Part shown: positions 1 through 7,665 of the stretch, piece by piece
Layout of the letters: each line of letters starts with the position of its first letter
How positions within the stretch are numbered: position 1 is the first letter of the stretch
Source of the DNA: an uncultured Oscillospiraceae bacterium
GTDB taxonomy: Bacteria; Bacillota; Clostridia; Oscillospirales; Ruminococcaceae
Length of the DNA: 11,382 nucleotides
Assembly: GCA_934527255.1 (NCBI GenBank)
Contig: CAKTAM010000057.1
Coordinates: 1-11,382 of the forward strand
Direction of reading: 5' to 3'
Program-made: the position numbers and the translations under genes
Notes under the pieces: generated by a model
Databases searched by the model: none
Seen by the model: the letters and a program-made list of their open reading frames with translations, nothing else
Told to the model about the DNA's origin: nothing

Positions 1-1233
1 GTCCGGCACGTTGCCAGAGATGATGTCGGTGTTCAGTTGGGTGGTCGAGCCGGTCCAGTTGTTCTCCTCGCTGTTATACTGGCTGTAATCCACCAGTGTG
101 ATGCGCACGGTGTCGCTGGCGCGGTTGAACTTCAGCACCGCGCGCTGCAGGCTCCAGCTGTAGGCGCAGCCCAGGCGTAGAATGGTTTTTTCCGGCAGGG
201 TGGCCGGGTCAACATAGGTAAGGGTGGTCAGCAGGAACTTATCCCAGTTTTCGCCGTTGCCGGTGGCAAGGAAGGTGCCGTCGGCCATAGCGCGCAGCGT
301 CTGGATGGAGCCGCTGGAGTCAATGTCCGAATCCAGCCAGCTGCACAGCAGCGTGGCCGTTCCGGCATTCGTATCCACACTGTAAATGCCGTTTTCATCG
401 GTAAAATACAGCTTGCCGTTGGGGTCGACCAGCGCGTTGGCATTGCGCATGCTGTCGGGAACGTTCAGGTCCGGGCCAAGCTTGCCGGTCTGCAGGTCGA
501 CGGTGCACAGGTGATATTCCCAGTTTTCGCCGCCGTAATAGCTGCACAGAAGACTGTCGCCCTGACGGTACAGTGCGTTCAGGCGGCCGTTGTCGCCCGA
601 CAGAACGGGGAAGGTTTTGGAGGCGGAGCCATCCGTCGGCACGACAAAGATCGAATCATATGTGACAAAATAGAAATTGCCGTTCATGCACACGGAAGTG
701 GCAACGTTCAGCCAGCTGTCTTCCGGCGCGCTGACCGCAAAACTGTTGAGAACATTGCCGCTGGTGTCGATCTGGTTGACATAATAGGTCTGCGAAGCGT
801 CCGTCCAGCTGGCCTCCTCCGTACCGGAGGTATAGACCTGTTCCAGCAGGTACAGGTTGCCGCTGTCATCCGACATCAGCCCGTTGAAAGAGGCGCTTTG
901 CGTGGTGGGATCATCCACTTTGAGGGTGTCAAGCGGGATGGCTTGGGGGTCGCTGCCGTCCAGCCCGACGCTCAGCAGCTTATACTGGACACCCGCATCG
1001 GAATCGTCATAGGTATAGCCGACGAGGTAAATACGGTCGTTGAGGATAACGGTAGTATTGTCGAAGCTATCGGCATAGGAATCCAGCTTGGTGTCGACCT
1101 CAGTGCTTTTGTACACATGCAGGTCGGCTGTGGAAGTGGTGTTCTTGCCGCCGTTGCCCTTGCTGCAGCCAAACAGCCCCACGCAAAGGCACAGCGTCAG
1201 CAGCAGACAGAGAATGCGCTTGAAATGTTTCAT
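1..1233 (-). CDS. Propeller-like / solute-binding lipoprotein, second tandem copy (C-terminus beyond window)
   Basis: Open for 411 codons from the ATG at 1233 to the window edge, with no stop, so the 3' end is missing. GGAGG at 1241-1245 sits 7 nt before the ATG. The N-terminus is a lipoprotein signal: positive start (MKHFKR), Leu/Cys-rich core, lipobox LFGC with Cys23. Residues about 35-345 form repeated Trp/Tyr- and Asp-Gly-rich segments resembling beta-propeller blades. From about residue 346 (KTILRLGCAYSWSLQ...) a family 1 extracellular solute-binding domain begins and is cut off. It matches the upstream gene closely: both have DLH(V/I)Y near the start, an identical SVGLDGSDPQA stretch, LCSWLDS, DGTFLA.GNG, a RLGC domain start and VDYS.YN. 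It is therefore a tandem duplicate. The likely role is a membrane-anchored substrate receptor for the permeases at the head of the operon. The substrate is unknown; the propeller label is inferred from repeat pattern only. Confidence 0.85.
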   Translation of the reverse strand, partial: MKHFKRILCLLLTLCLCVGLFGCSKGNGGKNTTSTADLHVYKSTEVDTKLDSYADSFDNTTVILNDRIYLVGYTYDDSDAGVQYKLLSVGLDGSDPQAIPLDTLKVDDPTTQSASFNGLMSDDSGNLYLLEQVYTSGTEEASWTDASQTYYVNQIDTSGNVLNSFAVSAPEDSWLNVATSVCMNGNFYFVTYDSIFVVPTDGSASKTFPVLSGDNGRLNALYRQGDSLLCSYYGGENWEYHLCTVDLQTGKLGPDLNVPDSMRNANALVDPNGKLYFTDENGIYSVDTNAGTATLLCSWLDSDIDSSGSIQTLRAMADGTFLATGNGENWDKFLLTTLTYVDPATLPEKTILRLGCAYSWSLQRAVLKFNRASDTVRITLVDYSQYNSEENNWTGSTTQLNTDIISGNVPD

Positions 1234-1266
1234 GTAGGTACCTCCAGAAGAAATGAAAAGACGGAT

Positions 1267-1304
1267 AAAACCCCTTGCAAGGGGGAAAACGGCGGCCTGC
1301 CGCC
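1267..1304 (-). promoter_or_regulatory. Two consecutive small hairpins, each followed by TTTT, between the two lipoprotein genes
   Basis: Read on the minus strand, the 104-nt gap holds a hairpin with 5-bp arms (1300-1304 with 1291-1295, four-base loop) followed by TTTT (1286-1289). A second hairpin follows with CCCC/GGGG arms (1281-1284 with 1271-1274, loop 1275-1280), again followed by TTTT (1267-1270). The stems are short for full terminators. Partial attenuation or transcript processing between the two paralogues is a plausible inference. Similar sequence recurs before the other lipoprotein gene. Confidence 0.4.
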
Positions 1305-1337
1305 CGTCGGAAGGTCTCCGGCGGGTCAAAGGCGCGG

Positions 1338-3629
1338 TCACCGGTTTTCGCGAAAATAAGCCTCGGCGCGGCTTTGCAGGGCGGATGCGGTCTCCTCAGC
1401 CGTCCGGCTGCCGTCAAAAAAGCCGTCAGCCTCCTCCTGCACCATCACCAGCAGGGCGTTATCCCATTGGTACACGGTGGATACCGAGGTGATGAGCGCC
1501 ATCGTCTGGTCGGCCTCCGCCTGTGTGGTGGGGCGGTGCCCGTCACTGGGACTTTCATTTTCCGGCAGCGGAAGCATGGCTTCCTCGGCGCGCTGCTGCA
1601 GGGCGTCCAGCCGCAGCGGCAGATGGTTGGTGATGCTCTGCTGATATTCCGGCGTCAGAAAAGTGCGTACAAACTCCCATGCGGCGGTCTTATCGGTGCA
1701 GCCCTCCAGAATGGCCAGCTGCAGCTGAGGAATGGCGGCGCTGCCGTCGGCGCCGTCAACGGTGGGAAAGCCCTTGTAGACGGCGGGCCCGTTCATGTTG
1801 TACACCTCGCTGCAAATGCCGGTAAAATCCGTGACAAGCACCTCGTGCAGAAGCATCTGCCCGGCGGCAAACCGCTCCTGCAGGGTTTCGTCTCTATTGC
1901 TGCTCATCTCCGCCGGGTAGGTGGCGGTATATTCCAGCATCTGCCGGAAAGCGGACGAATCAAAGCTGCAGGCGCCGGTGCCCGCATCCACCAGCCGACC
2001 GCCGGACAGCATCAGCGCCGTGACCAGCATCGCCTGTTTCGTTGTGTTGGAAAACGCATATGGCAGCTTGGGCATGGTGTCCAGCGCGGTGAAAAATTCC
2101 TCCCATGTCCACCCCATCTCCGTGCCGACCAGGGCGGCCGGGGCGGCGGCGGTGAAAATATCGTATGCGGGGAGAATGCTGGTCAGCCTGCCGTCGGTCT
2201 CGCAGGCCGTCAGAATATTGGAAAGAAGATCCTCGCGGGAAAGCTGTGGGTCGGCATCCAGCAGAGGGTACAGGTCGGCAAACAGCCCCCGGTTCAGGTA
2301 GCTCTGAAACGGCATGCTGGACTCGATCAGCAGAATGTCCGGCCCGTCTCCGGCGGTCAGCTCGGCGTCCAGCTGCTTCAGCCCGCCGCCCCATTGGTTG
2401 TTTTCGTGATTGTAAATGCTGTAATCCACCATGGTGACATGTGTGGTCGTGCTGCTGCGGTTGAACGCCAGCACGGCGGCGCGCAGGGTCTCGCTGTTCG
2501 TGCAGCCCAGCCGGACGACCGTTTTGGCGGGCAGCGCGGCAGGGTCGATGGGGGAAAGCCTGGTCAGCAGCCGCTTGTCGCCTGTGCCGCCGCCGTTGCC
2601 GACAGCCAGAAACGTGCCGTCGCCCATGGCGGCAACAAAGCCGACCGCCACGGTATAGTCTATGCCGGAATCCAGCCAGCTGCACAGCGGTGAAAGGGCG
2701 CGGGCATTGGCGTCATAGCGGTACAGGCCATACATATCATACAGGTACAGCCCGCCGTCGGCGTCCGTCGTCAGCTTGGGGTTCATCAGGGTGTCCGGCA
2801 GCTGCCATTCCTTGCCCAGCTCGCCGGTGACAAGGTCAATGGGGCGCAGATGAAAGCTCCATTCCTCCCCGATGTAATAGCCGATCATCACGCTGCCGTC
2901 GGCGCAGCGGTACAGCAGCTGAATGCTGGCATCCTCCCCCAGCGGGTGAAAGGTGCGCACCGCGCCGTCCGGCGCAATGGCGATGATCTCGTTGTAAATG
3001 GGAAAATACCATGTGCCGTCATAATAGGTGGCGTTGTTGGTATCCAGCCATCGGCCGTCCAGCCCCTGCAGGGGCACCGGCTCGTCAGCGCTGCCGTCGG
3101 CCGAAAGCCGCATCAGGCTGAAAGTTTGCACGGCGTCGGTTTCCTCCGTGGCATATTGCAGAACCGAACAGATGGTATACAGATCGCCGTTGTCATCGGC
3201 CATCAGGCCGGTGAGCGTGCCGCTTTGCTTTTCGTTGCTGGCAGGGGCGGGCAGCGCGACCGCCTGCGGGTCGCTGCCGTCCAGTCCGACGCTCAGCAGC
3301 AGGATCTGGTCGCTGTCGCCGTCACCCTTGGCAAAGCGATAGCCGATGGTGTAAAACCGGCCGTCGAGGATAACGCAGTTGGGATCGAACGAATCCGCCA
3401 GCGCATCCAGCCCGGTGTCGACGGTATCATACCCATAGATGTGCAGGTCAACGGGTGCGTCGCTGCCGCTGCCATCGCCGTCCCTGTCGCTGTCGTCAGC
3501 GGGGACAGAGGCGCTGCTGCCATTGCTTACCGTGCCGCTGTCAGGGCCGCTGTTGCGGCAGCCTGTCAGCAGGCCCGAGAAAAGGCCCAGTGCCAGAAGC
3601 AGGCAGAGAATACGCTGAACAGGCTTCAT
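1338..3629 (-). CDS. Lipoprotein with propeller-like N-terminal half and family 1 solute-binding C-terminal half
   Basis: 763 residues from the ATG at 3629, preceded by GGAGG at 3638-3642 with 8 nt spacing. The frame stays open further upstream, but this start alone gives a signal peptide (MKPVQRILCLLL) with lipobox LLTGC, Cys24. Residues about 25-60 are a Ser/Asp/Gly linker. Residues about 60-365 contain repeated blade-like segments (DNGDLY, DGTWYFP, DGSVMIGYY, DGGLYLYD, DGTFLAVGNG). From about residue 368 the sequence (VVRLGCTNSETLRAAVLAFNRSS, then AGDGPDILLIESS, FADLYPLLD, WTWEEFFTALDTM, WEFVRTFLT) is typical of family 1 extracellular solute-binding proteins, the CUT1 receptor family. At 763 residues it is nearly twice the usual 400-450, because of the N-terminal half. 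It follows the MacB-like gene by 197 nt and precedes its paralogue by 104 nt. Likely a surface receptor for a glycan-derived ligand; the ligand is unknown. The N-terminal half could instead bind polymer or a partner protein. Confidence 0.88.
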   Translation of the reverse strand: MKPVQRILCLLLALGLFSGLLTGCRNSGPDSGTVSNGSSASVPADDSDRDGDGSGSDAPVDLHIYGYDTVDTGLDALADSFDPNCVILDGRFYTIGYRFAKGDGDSDQILLLSVGLDGSDPQAVALPAPASNEKQSGTLTGLMADDNGDLYTICSVLQYATEETDAVQTFSLMRLSADGSADEPVPLQGLDGRWLDTNNATYYDGTWYFPIYNEIIAIAPDGAVRTFHPLGEDASIQLLYRCADGSVMIGYYIGEEWSFHLRPIDLVTGELGKEWQLPDTLMNPKLTTDADGGLYLYDMYGLYRYDANARALSPLCSWLDSGIDYTVAVGFVAAMGDGTFLAVGNGGGTGDKRLLTRLSPIDPAALPAKTVVRLGCTNSETLRAAVLAFNRSSTTTHVTMVDYSIYNHENNQWGGGLKQLDAELTAGDGPDILLIESSMPFQSYLNRGLFADLYPLLDADPQLSREDLLSNILTACETDGRLTSILPAYDIFTAAAPAALVGTEMGWTWEEFFTALDTMPKLPYAFSNTTKQAMLVTALMLSGGRLVDAGTGACSFDSSAFRQMLEYTATYPAEMSSNRDETLQERFAAGQMLLHEVLVTDFTGICSEVYNMNGPAVYKGFPTVDGADGSAAIPQLQLAILEGCTDKTAAWEFVRTFLTPEYQQSITNHLPLRLDALQQRAEEAMLPLPENESPSDGHRPTTQAEADQTMALITSVSTVYQWDNALLVMVQEEADGFFDGSRTAEETASALQSRAEAYFRENR

Positions 3630-3661
3630 ACAAAGGCCCTCCGTAAAAGGGAAAAGGTGTA

Positions 3662-3680
3662 GGGGGAAACGGCGGCCGCC
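3662..3680 (-). promoter_or_regulatory. GC-rich palindromic leader element upstream of the first lipoprotein gene
   Basis: The 197-nt gap 3630-3826 has no gene. At 3671-3680 there is a perfect 10-bp palindrome, GGCGGCCGCC, followed on the minus strand by GTTTCCCCC. The same arrangement (GGCGGC..GCCGCC then GTTTTCCCCC) lies before the paralogue at 1281-1304, so the leader seems to have been duplicated with the gene. The gap also holds an 11-bp palindrome at 3705-3715 and a TTTGGC/GCCAAA inverted repeat at 3765-3786 with no T-tract. No convincing separate promoter was seen. Confidence 0.35.
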
Positions 3681-3826
3681 ACCATGGAGTTGGTCAACCG
3701 GGAACGGAATTTCCGCCTTGGCAGCCGAAAAATATGCCGCCAACCGAAAACGACCGCTCCTTCTTTTGGCCGCCGCTGCCGCCAAAGGGAACGCCAATGG
3801 AAAAGTGTGCGGATGGCCGAAACAGG

Positions 3827-4936
3827 TTATTCCTGCTTTTCCAGCTCCGCCTCCAGCCCATCCAGTGCATCCGGGTGCGCGGCGGCGTTCCAGGCCGCCT
3901 GCAGGCGGCGCTGATGGCGGCGCTCCAGCACGGCCTTCAGGTCGCTGATGTGCCAGCGGCGGTGCTTCCAGCACCAGACGGCGAGGCATACCAGAACGAT
4001 CAGCGGATACACCATGCACAGCAGCTGCCCGCCAAACAGCAGGGCGGCGCGAGTCTGGCAATAAACGGCGGCGTTTTCCCACCAGGGGTAGGCCGCCTGC
4101 GAGCTGCGCATGGCCGCGCGCGGCAGCCCGCGCAGGGTACGCCACAGGCTGGAAAGCCCGAAGCGGGTGCTGTTTTCCACGCTTGCACAGTCCAGTGTGT
4201 TGGTGGAAAAGGTATCCTCCAGCAGCTTTTTGGCATAGCCCGTATACGGGTTGGGAAGCACGGCTTCATAGAAGGTGAGCCCGGCATCCTCCGCGCCGAA
4301 CAGCTGGTCATAAAACAGCCAGATGCGCGGGGCGCTGCCATAGGTCAGCACGGCGGCGTCATCGGTGGGCATGGCAGCCACGCCGCACACGGTGTACAGT
4401 TTGCCGTTTACCGTGACGGTGCGGCCCACCACATCCGAAGCGCCGAACAGCTGCCATGCGGCCAGTTCATCCAGCACAAGGGTATCGTGCAGCTCATCCG
4501 CTTCCGAAAAGGTACAGCCGGAGAGCAGCTGCAGCGGGTGGAACTGAAAATAATCGCCGTTGACGGCCAGCGCCGTAACGCTGACGCTGCCGCGGTCGGT
4601 GGCGGCGGTGGCCGTCAGCTCGGCGCCTGCGGCATCCAGCCAGAGGCGGGCGCTTTCGCTGGCGGGAGCCAGCGAGGCCTCCGTGAGGGCTTTGTCAAGC
4701 TTGGTGCGCGCCTCGCGCAGGCTGTTCAGCGTCAGCGCCTGCGACGAGGGCAGATACAGACTGACCTGGGCAAACGGCGTGCCGTCGCCCGACCAGCGCG
4801 CGGCTGCCTGCTGGTCAGGCCGGTCGCCCAGCGCCCGGCGTGCACCGCCAAGGCACAGGCAGACCGCCACCAGGCAGACAACGGCCGCCGTACGCAGCAG
4901 CCAGCGCCGCGAAAAAACTTGCAGCAGATATTTCAT
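3827..4936 (-). CDS. MacB periplasmic-core-like membrane protein lacking a full FtsX permease domain
   Basis: 369 residues from the ATG at 4936. AGGTGG at 4942-4947 lies 5 nt upstream, 12 nt after the adaptor stop codon. A GTG at 4945 would add three residues but overlaps that ribosome site, so ATG is preferred. One membrane span near residues 12-32 is followed by a large outside domain. Residues about 110-190 (SVTALAVNGDYFQFHPLQLLSGCTFSE, then LVLDELAAWQLFGASDVVGRTVTVNGKLYTVCGVA) have the signature order of the MacB periplasmic core domain. A second span lies at about 296-323, ending in a basic, helical cytoplasmic tail of 46 residues. MacB-type permeases normally have three C-terminal spans forming the FtsX domain; only one is evident here. 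It may be a reduced partner of the adjacent HlyD-like protein or a scaffold for the binding lipoproteins. Family resemblance is good, function unknown. Confidence 0.75.
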   Translation of the reverse strand: MKYLLQVFSRRWLLRTAAVVCLVAVCLCLGGARRALGDRPDQQAAARWSGDGTPFAQVSLYLPSSQALTLNSLREARTKLDKALTEASLAPASESARLWLDAAGAELTATAATDRGSVSVTALAVNGDYFQFHPLQLLSGCTFSEADELHDTLVLDELAAWQLFGASDVVGRTVTVNGKLYTVCGVAAMPTDDAAVLTYGSAPRIWLFYDQLFGAEDAGLTFYEAVLPNPYTGYAKKLLEDTFSTNTLDCASVENSTRFGLSSLWRTLRGLPRAAMRSSQAAYPWWENAAVYCQTRAALLFGGQLLCMVYPLIVLVCLAVWCWKHRRWHISDLKAVLERRHQRRLQAAWNAAAHPDALDGLEAELEKQE

Positions 4937-4948
4937 GCGGCCCACCTC

Positions 4949-6640
4949 TTACGAGTTGGCCAGACGAACCTGATCGCCCGCTTCGATCGGCGAGCTGGAA
5001 GAGGTGACGACATAATCCCAGCCGGAAAACTCGCCCGAAACGGCGCAGCGGGTGTCGTCGCTGGCCAGTACGGTCACGTCGGTACGGGTGACATAATAGC
5101 GGGTGCCCAGTGGGGTGCTTTTGTTGGTGACCACCAGCACGAACGAGCCGGTGTTATCCTCCCGCACGGCGCTCTTGGGCACGACGGTGTCGTACGAGGA
5201 GCTGCTTTCGCCCAGAATAAAGTTATAGTTGCCGCCCGCCTCGACGCTGCCGGTCAGCGTCAGCGTCACCAGCCGGTTGCCGCGGGTGTTGGGATCGTTG
5301 CGGATGGAGGTGACGGTGGCGCGGGGAGTTTCGCCCCAATAATAGCCGCTGACGGTGGCGCTGGAGCCGACCTTGATGCGCTGGGCCTGTGCGCCGGTGA
5401 CCGAGACATTCGCCGTATAGCCGGTATCCGTCAGCTGAATGGTGCACGCGGGGGTGTCGGCCTGCAGCTTTTCACCGGCCACGGCGGTAAGGTCGCTGAC
5501 CATACCGGCCTGCTTGGCGGTGATCACCGCATCGGTGTATTTTTCCTGCAGCTTGGCGACCACGGCCTGCTGCTCGGTGATGGCGTCGCGCTTATCTTTC
5601 AGATTCAGCTGGTTGAGCTTGTCACTGTTGGCGTTAGAGGCCACCTTGTCTGCCAGCGCCTTTTTGGCGGTCTCCCAGGCCTGCTGGGCGGTGGTGACGG
5701 CATTCTGATAATTGGTCAACGCGTTGCTCAGGTCCCAGTTGGCCTTTTCCACATCCGCCTTGGCGGTGTTCAGCACGGTGGCATAATACCCGGCGTACTC
5801 CGGCTTGAGGTCGGTAAAGGCGTAGCCATTTACCACCTCTTTGGTCACTTCTTTATACACCGGCTCCGTTTCATACACGGGGCTGCCGTTTTCATCCAGC
5901 ACCGGCTGCCCGTTTTCGTCCAGCTTGGGAATGGGGTTGCCGTCGGCATCCGTTTTGGGCTGTGTGCGGCCGGTATCCACCTGCTCGGTGACGGTATGGG
6001 TGGCAAACAGCGCGTCGGGCTCAACGCCCACATAGGCGGCAAAATAGGCAATGGCGGCGGTATCGCTCACCCCGGCCAGCGCCGTGTAGCTGTCACCGTG
6101 CCACTTTTTCAGGCTTTCCAGCGTGCGCTTGGCGCTGTCCACCGCCTTCTGCTCGTTGGTGGAGGCCAGCGAAGCCTTGAACGAGTTCAGGTCGCTGCAG
6201 GCCTTGTTGTAGGCGGCTTCCGCTGCGGCGACGGCCTGCGCCTCTGCTGAAGAATCCACCCCGGTGATGCCCAGCAGCGCTTTTTCATAGTCCTCCTGCA
6301 GGGTCTTCAGCTGCTTGCGCGCGTCGGTCAGCTCCTGGCTATCCTCGTCCTCCAGCTCAAACAGGGTGTCGCCCGCGGCGACCTCGTCGCCGTTGCGCAC
6401 ATAGACGGCGCGCACGGTGCGGGTCTGATCCAGCGTGACCGAGTAGCTCTGGCTGGCGTTGACCGTTCCGCTGACGCGCACGCCGCTGGAAACGGTGTCG
6501 CTTGTCGTATACTGCACGGCCACCTCCGGCAGCGAGTGATTCTGAATGGTGCCGGAGAAAAAGGTCAGCACCAGCAGCACCGCCAGAAAAATGATGGCGG
6601 CATTTTTGATCCATTCGCGGCGTTTTTTGGTCTCGTTCAT
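4949..6640 (-). CDS. HlyD/MacA-like membrane-fusion (adaptor) protein
   Basis: 563 residues from the ATG at 6640; the minus strand shows AAAGGAAG about 7 nt upstream. One N-terminal span at residues 13-29 follows a basic cytoplasmic tip (MNETKKRREWIK). Residues about 54-98 (VRVSGTVNASQ...VRAVYVRNGDEVAAGDTLFELED) are the barrel-sandwich (lipoyl-like) half-motif of HlyD/MacA adaptors. Two long heptad-like arms follow (about 99-178 and 290-385), then a beta-rich segment with VPKSAVREDNTGSFVLVV, the usual membrane-proximal signature, and a SPIEAGDQV end. The tip of the hairpin, about residues 178-290, is enlarged and contains DADGNP and two DENG.PV units. Such proteins bridge an ABC or RND pump to the exterior. 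The MacB-like gene begins 12 nt downstream, so the two probably form a complex. Their placement inside a sugar-import operon is odd. Confidence 0.87.
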   Translation of the reverse strand: MNETKKRREWIKNAAIIFLAVLLVLTFFSGTIQNHSLPEVAVQYTTSDTVSSGVRVSGTVNASQSYSVTLDQTRTVRAVYVRNGDEVAAGDTLFELEDEDSQELTDARKQLKTLQEDYEKALLGITGVDSSAEAQAVAAAEAAYNKACSDLNSFKASLASTNEQKAVDSAKRTLESLKKWHGDSYTALAGVSDTAAIAYFAAYVGVEPDALFATHTVTEQVDTGRTQPKTDADGNPIPKLDENGQPVLDENGSPVYETEPVYKEVTKEVVNGYAFTDLKPEYAGYYATVLNTAKADVEKANWDLSNALTNYQNAVTTAQQAWETAKKALADKVASNANSDKLNQLNLKDKRDAITEQQAVVAKLQEKYTDAVITAKQAGMVSDLTAVAGEKLQADTPACTIQLTDTGYTANVSVTGAQAQRIKVGSSATVSGYYWGETPRATVTSIRNDPNTRGNRLVTLTLTGSVEAGGNYNFILGESSSSYDTVVPKSAVREDNTGSFVLVVTNKSTPLGTRYYVTRTDVTVLASDDTRCAVSGEFSGWDYVVTSSSSPIEAGDQVRLANS

Positions 6641-6703
6641 GGGATGGCTTCCTTTCTATCTTTCGTGTACATCTCAACACTTGACGTCATAGCGGACGCT
6701 TGC

Positions 6704-6726
6704 GGCCCGGGCCCGGCGGCCCGGCC
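6704..6726 (-). promoter_or_regulatory. Very GC-rich stem-loop at the end of the second permease gene
   Basis: Directly after the TGA of the MalG-like gene, the minus-strand transcript can fold with CCGGGCC (6724-6718) pairing to GGCCCGG (6713-6707) across the four-base loop GCCG. Two more G-C pairs extend it past a single bulged base (6706). No T-tract follows, so it is not a standard terminator. It lies in the 86-nt gap before the adaptor gene and could stabilise the upstream permease message or set a segmental expression difference; that role is inference. Confidence 0.5.
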
Positions 6727-7665
6727 TCAGCCCTTGATGCCTCCGGCATAGGCGATGCCCTCTACCAGGTATTCCTCGCCGTACAAAAACAGCAGCAGGG
6801 TCGGCACCATGTAAATGGTAGCCACGGCGAACGCAAGGCCCACATCGCCGGTGTTGACCTGCGAGAGAAACACTGACAGCGGCTGTTTTTCGGGGTCGGT
6901 CAACAGAATCAGCGGCTGCTCGACCATGTTCCAGTAATCAATAAAAACCAGAATGCCCACCGAGAACAGCGCGCTTTGGCACAGCGGCAGGGCAATGCGG
7001 GTGAACACCCGCCATTCGTTGGCGCCGTCCAGCTTGGCGGCCTCGATATACGCCGAGGGAATGCGCCGCATGTATTTTGTCAGAATAAAGACGCTAAACG
7101 GTGAGAAAATGCCCGGCAGCCAGATGGCCCAGCGCGTTTCCAGTATGCCCAGCCAGCTGCTGACCAGATAGTTCGGCACCAGCGTTACCTGATAGGGCAT
7201 CAGCATCAAAATCACATAAAGAAAGAAGATGATGCTTTTCAGCTTGCCGCGCCAGCGGGCAAAGCCATAACTGGCAAAGGCGGCCACCAGCAGCTGAAAC
7301 ACCACAATGGGCACCACCAGAATGACCGAGTTCCAGAACTTGATCAGGTATTCCGGCGTTTTGAACAGCACGCCCAGATACTGCTGAAAGCTGACCATAT
7401 CGGGAATGAACTTGAGCGTGACGGTCTGGGCGATGTAGGTCTTTTTCGAGCCGGAGGCGGTGATGTTCTGGAAAATGTTGCCGTAGTTGGAGGAAAGCTC
7501 GGTGGCCGACATGAACGAGTTGGTAAAGGTCAGCACCGTCGGCAGCAAAAACACCAGCGCAAACAGGGCGGCGACCAGCGTCAGCAGCACCCGAACGGTG
7601 ACGGTGCGCGTCAGGCGCAGCCGCCTGCGGTGCAGATCGCGTGCAGAAGCAGCGGGCTTGCTCAT
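6727..7665 (-). CDS. CUT1 sugar ABC transporter permease, MalG-like
   Basis: 312 residues, six-span binding-protein-dependent permease. The start ATG at 7665 overlaps the stop of the upstream permease (ATGA), implying translational coupling. The first span is at about residues 25-48 after a basic tip. Others lie near 110-135, 144-165, 180-198, 232-250 and 280-300. The canonical EAA loop contacting the ATPase is at residues 208-227 (EAAKLDGANEWRVFTRIALP). Residues about 56-100 form a long outer loop between the first two spans, somewhat extended for the family. Together with the neighbouring MalF-like protein it should form the membrane channel of a CUT1 carbohydrate importer. No ATPase gene is nearby; Bacillota often energise several CUT1 systems with one shared MsmK/MalK-type ATPase encoded elsewhere. 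Substrate not predictable. Confidence 0.93.
   Translation of the reverse strand: MSKPAASARDLHRRRLRLTRTVTVRVLLTLVAALFALVFLLPTVLTFTNSFMSATELSSNYGNIFQNITASGSKKTYIAQTVTLKFIPDMVSFQQYLGVLFKTPEYLIKFWNSVILVVPIVVFQLLVAAFASYGFARWRGKLKSIIFFLYVILMLMPYQVTLVPNYLVSSWLGILETRWAIWLPGIFSPFSVFILTKYMRRIPSAYIEAAKLDGANEWRVFTRIALPLCQSALFSVGILVFIDYWNMVEQPLILLTDPEKQPLSVFLSQVNTGDVGLAFAVATIYMVPTLLLFLYGEEYLVEGIAYAGGIKG

Noticed and set aside
1275..2693. 472-codon open frame on the plus strand
   Set aside because: Antisense to the solute-binding domain, low-information composition, no start signal.
3630..4145. Upstream extension of the lipoprotein gene to a 935-residue frame starting at 4145
   Set aside because: The extra 172 residues run through the end of the MacB-like gene and would bury the lipoprotein signal peptide; the ATG at 3629 has a strong GGAGG.
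3734..6250. 838-codon open frame on the plus strand
   Set aside because: It lies antisense to the adaptor and MacB-like genes, reads as Gly/Ala/Arg/His-rich sequence without motifs, and has no ribosome site; typical of GC-rich antisense frames.
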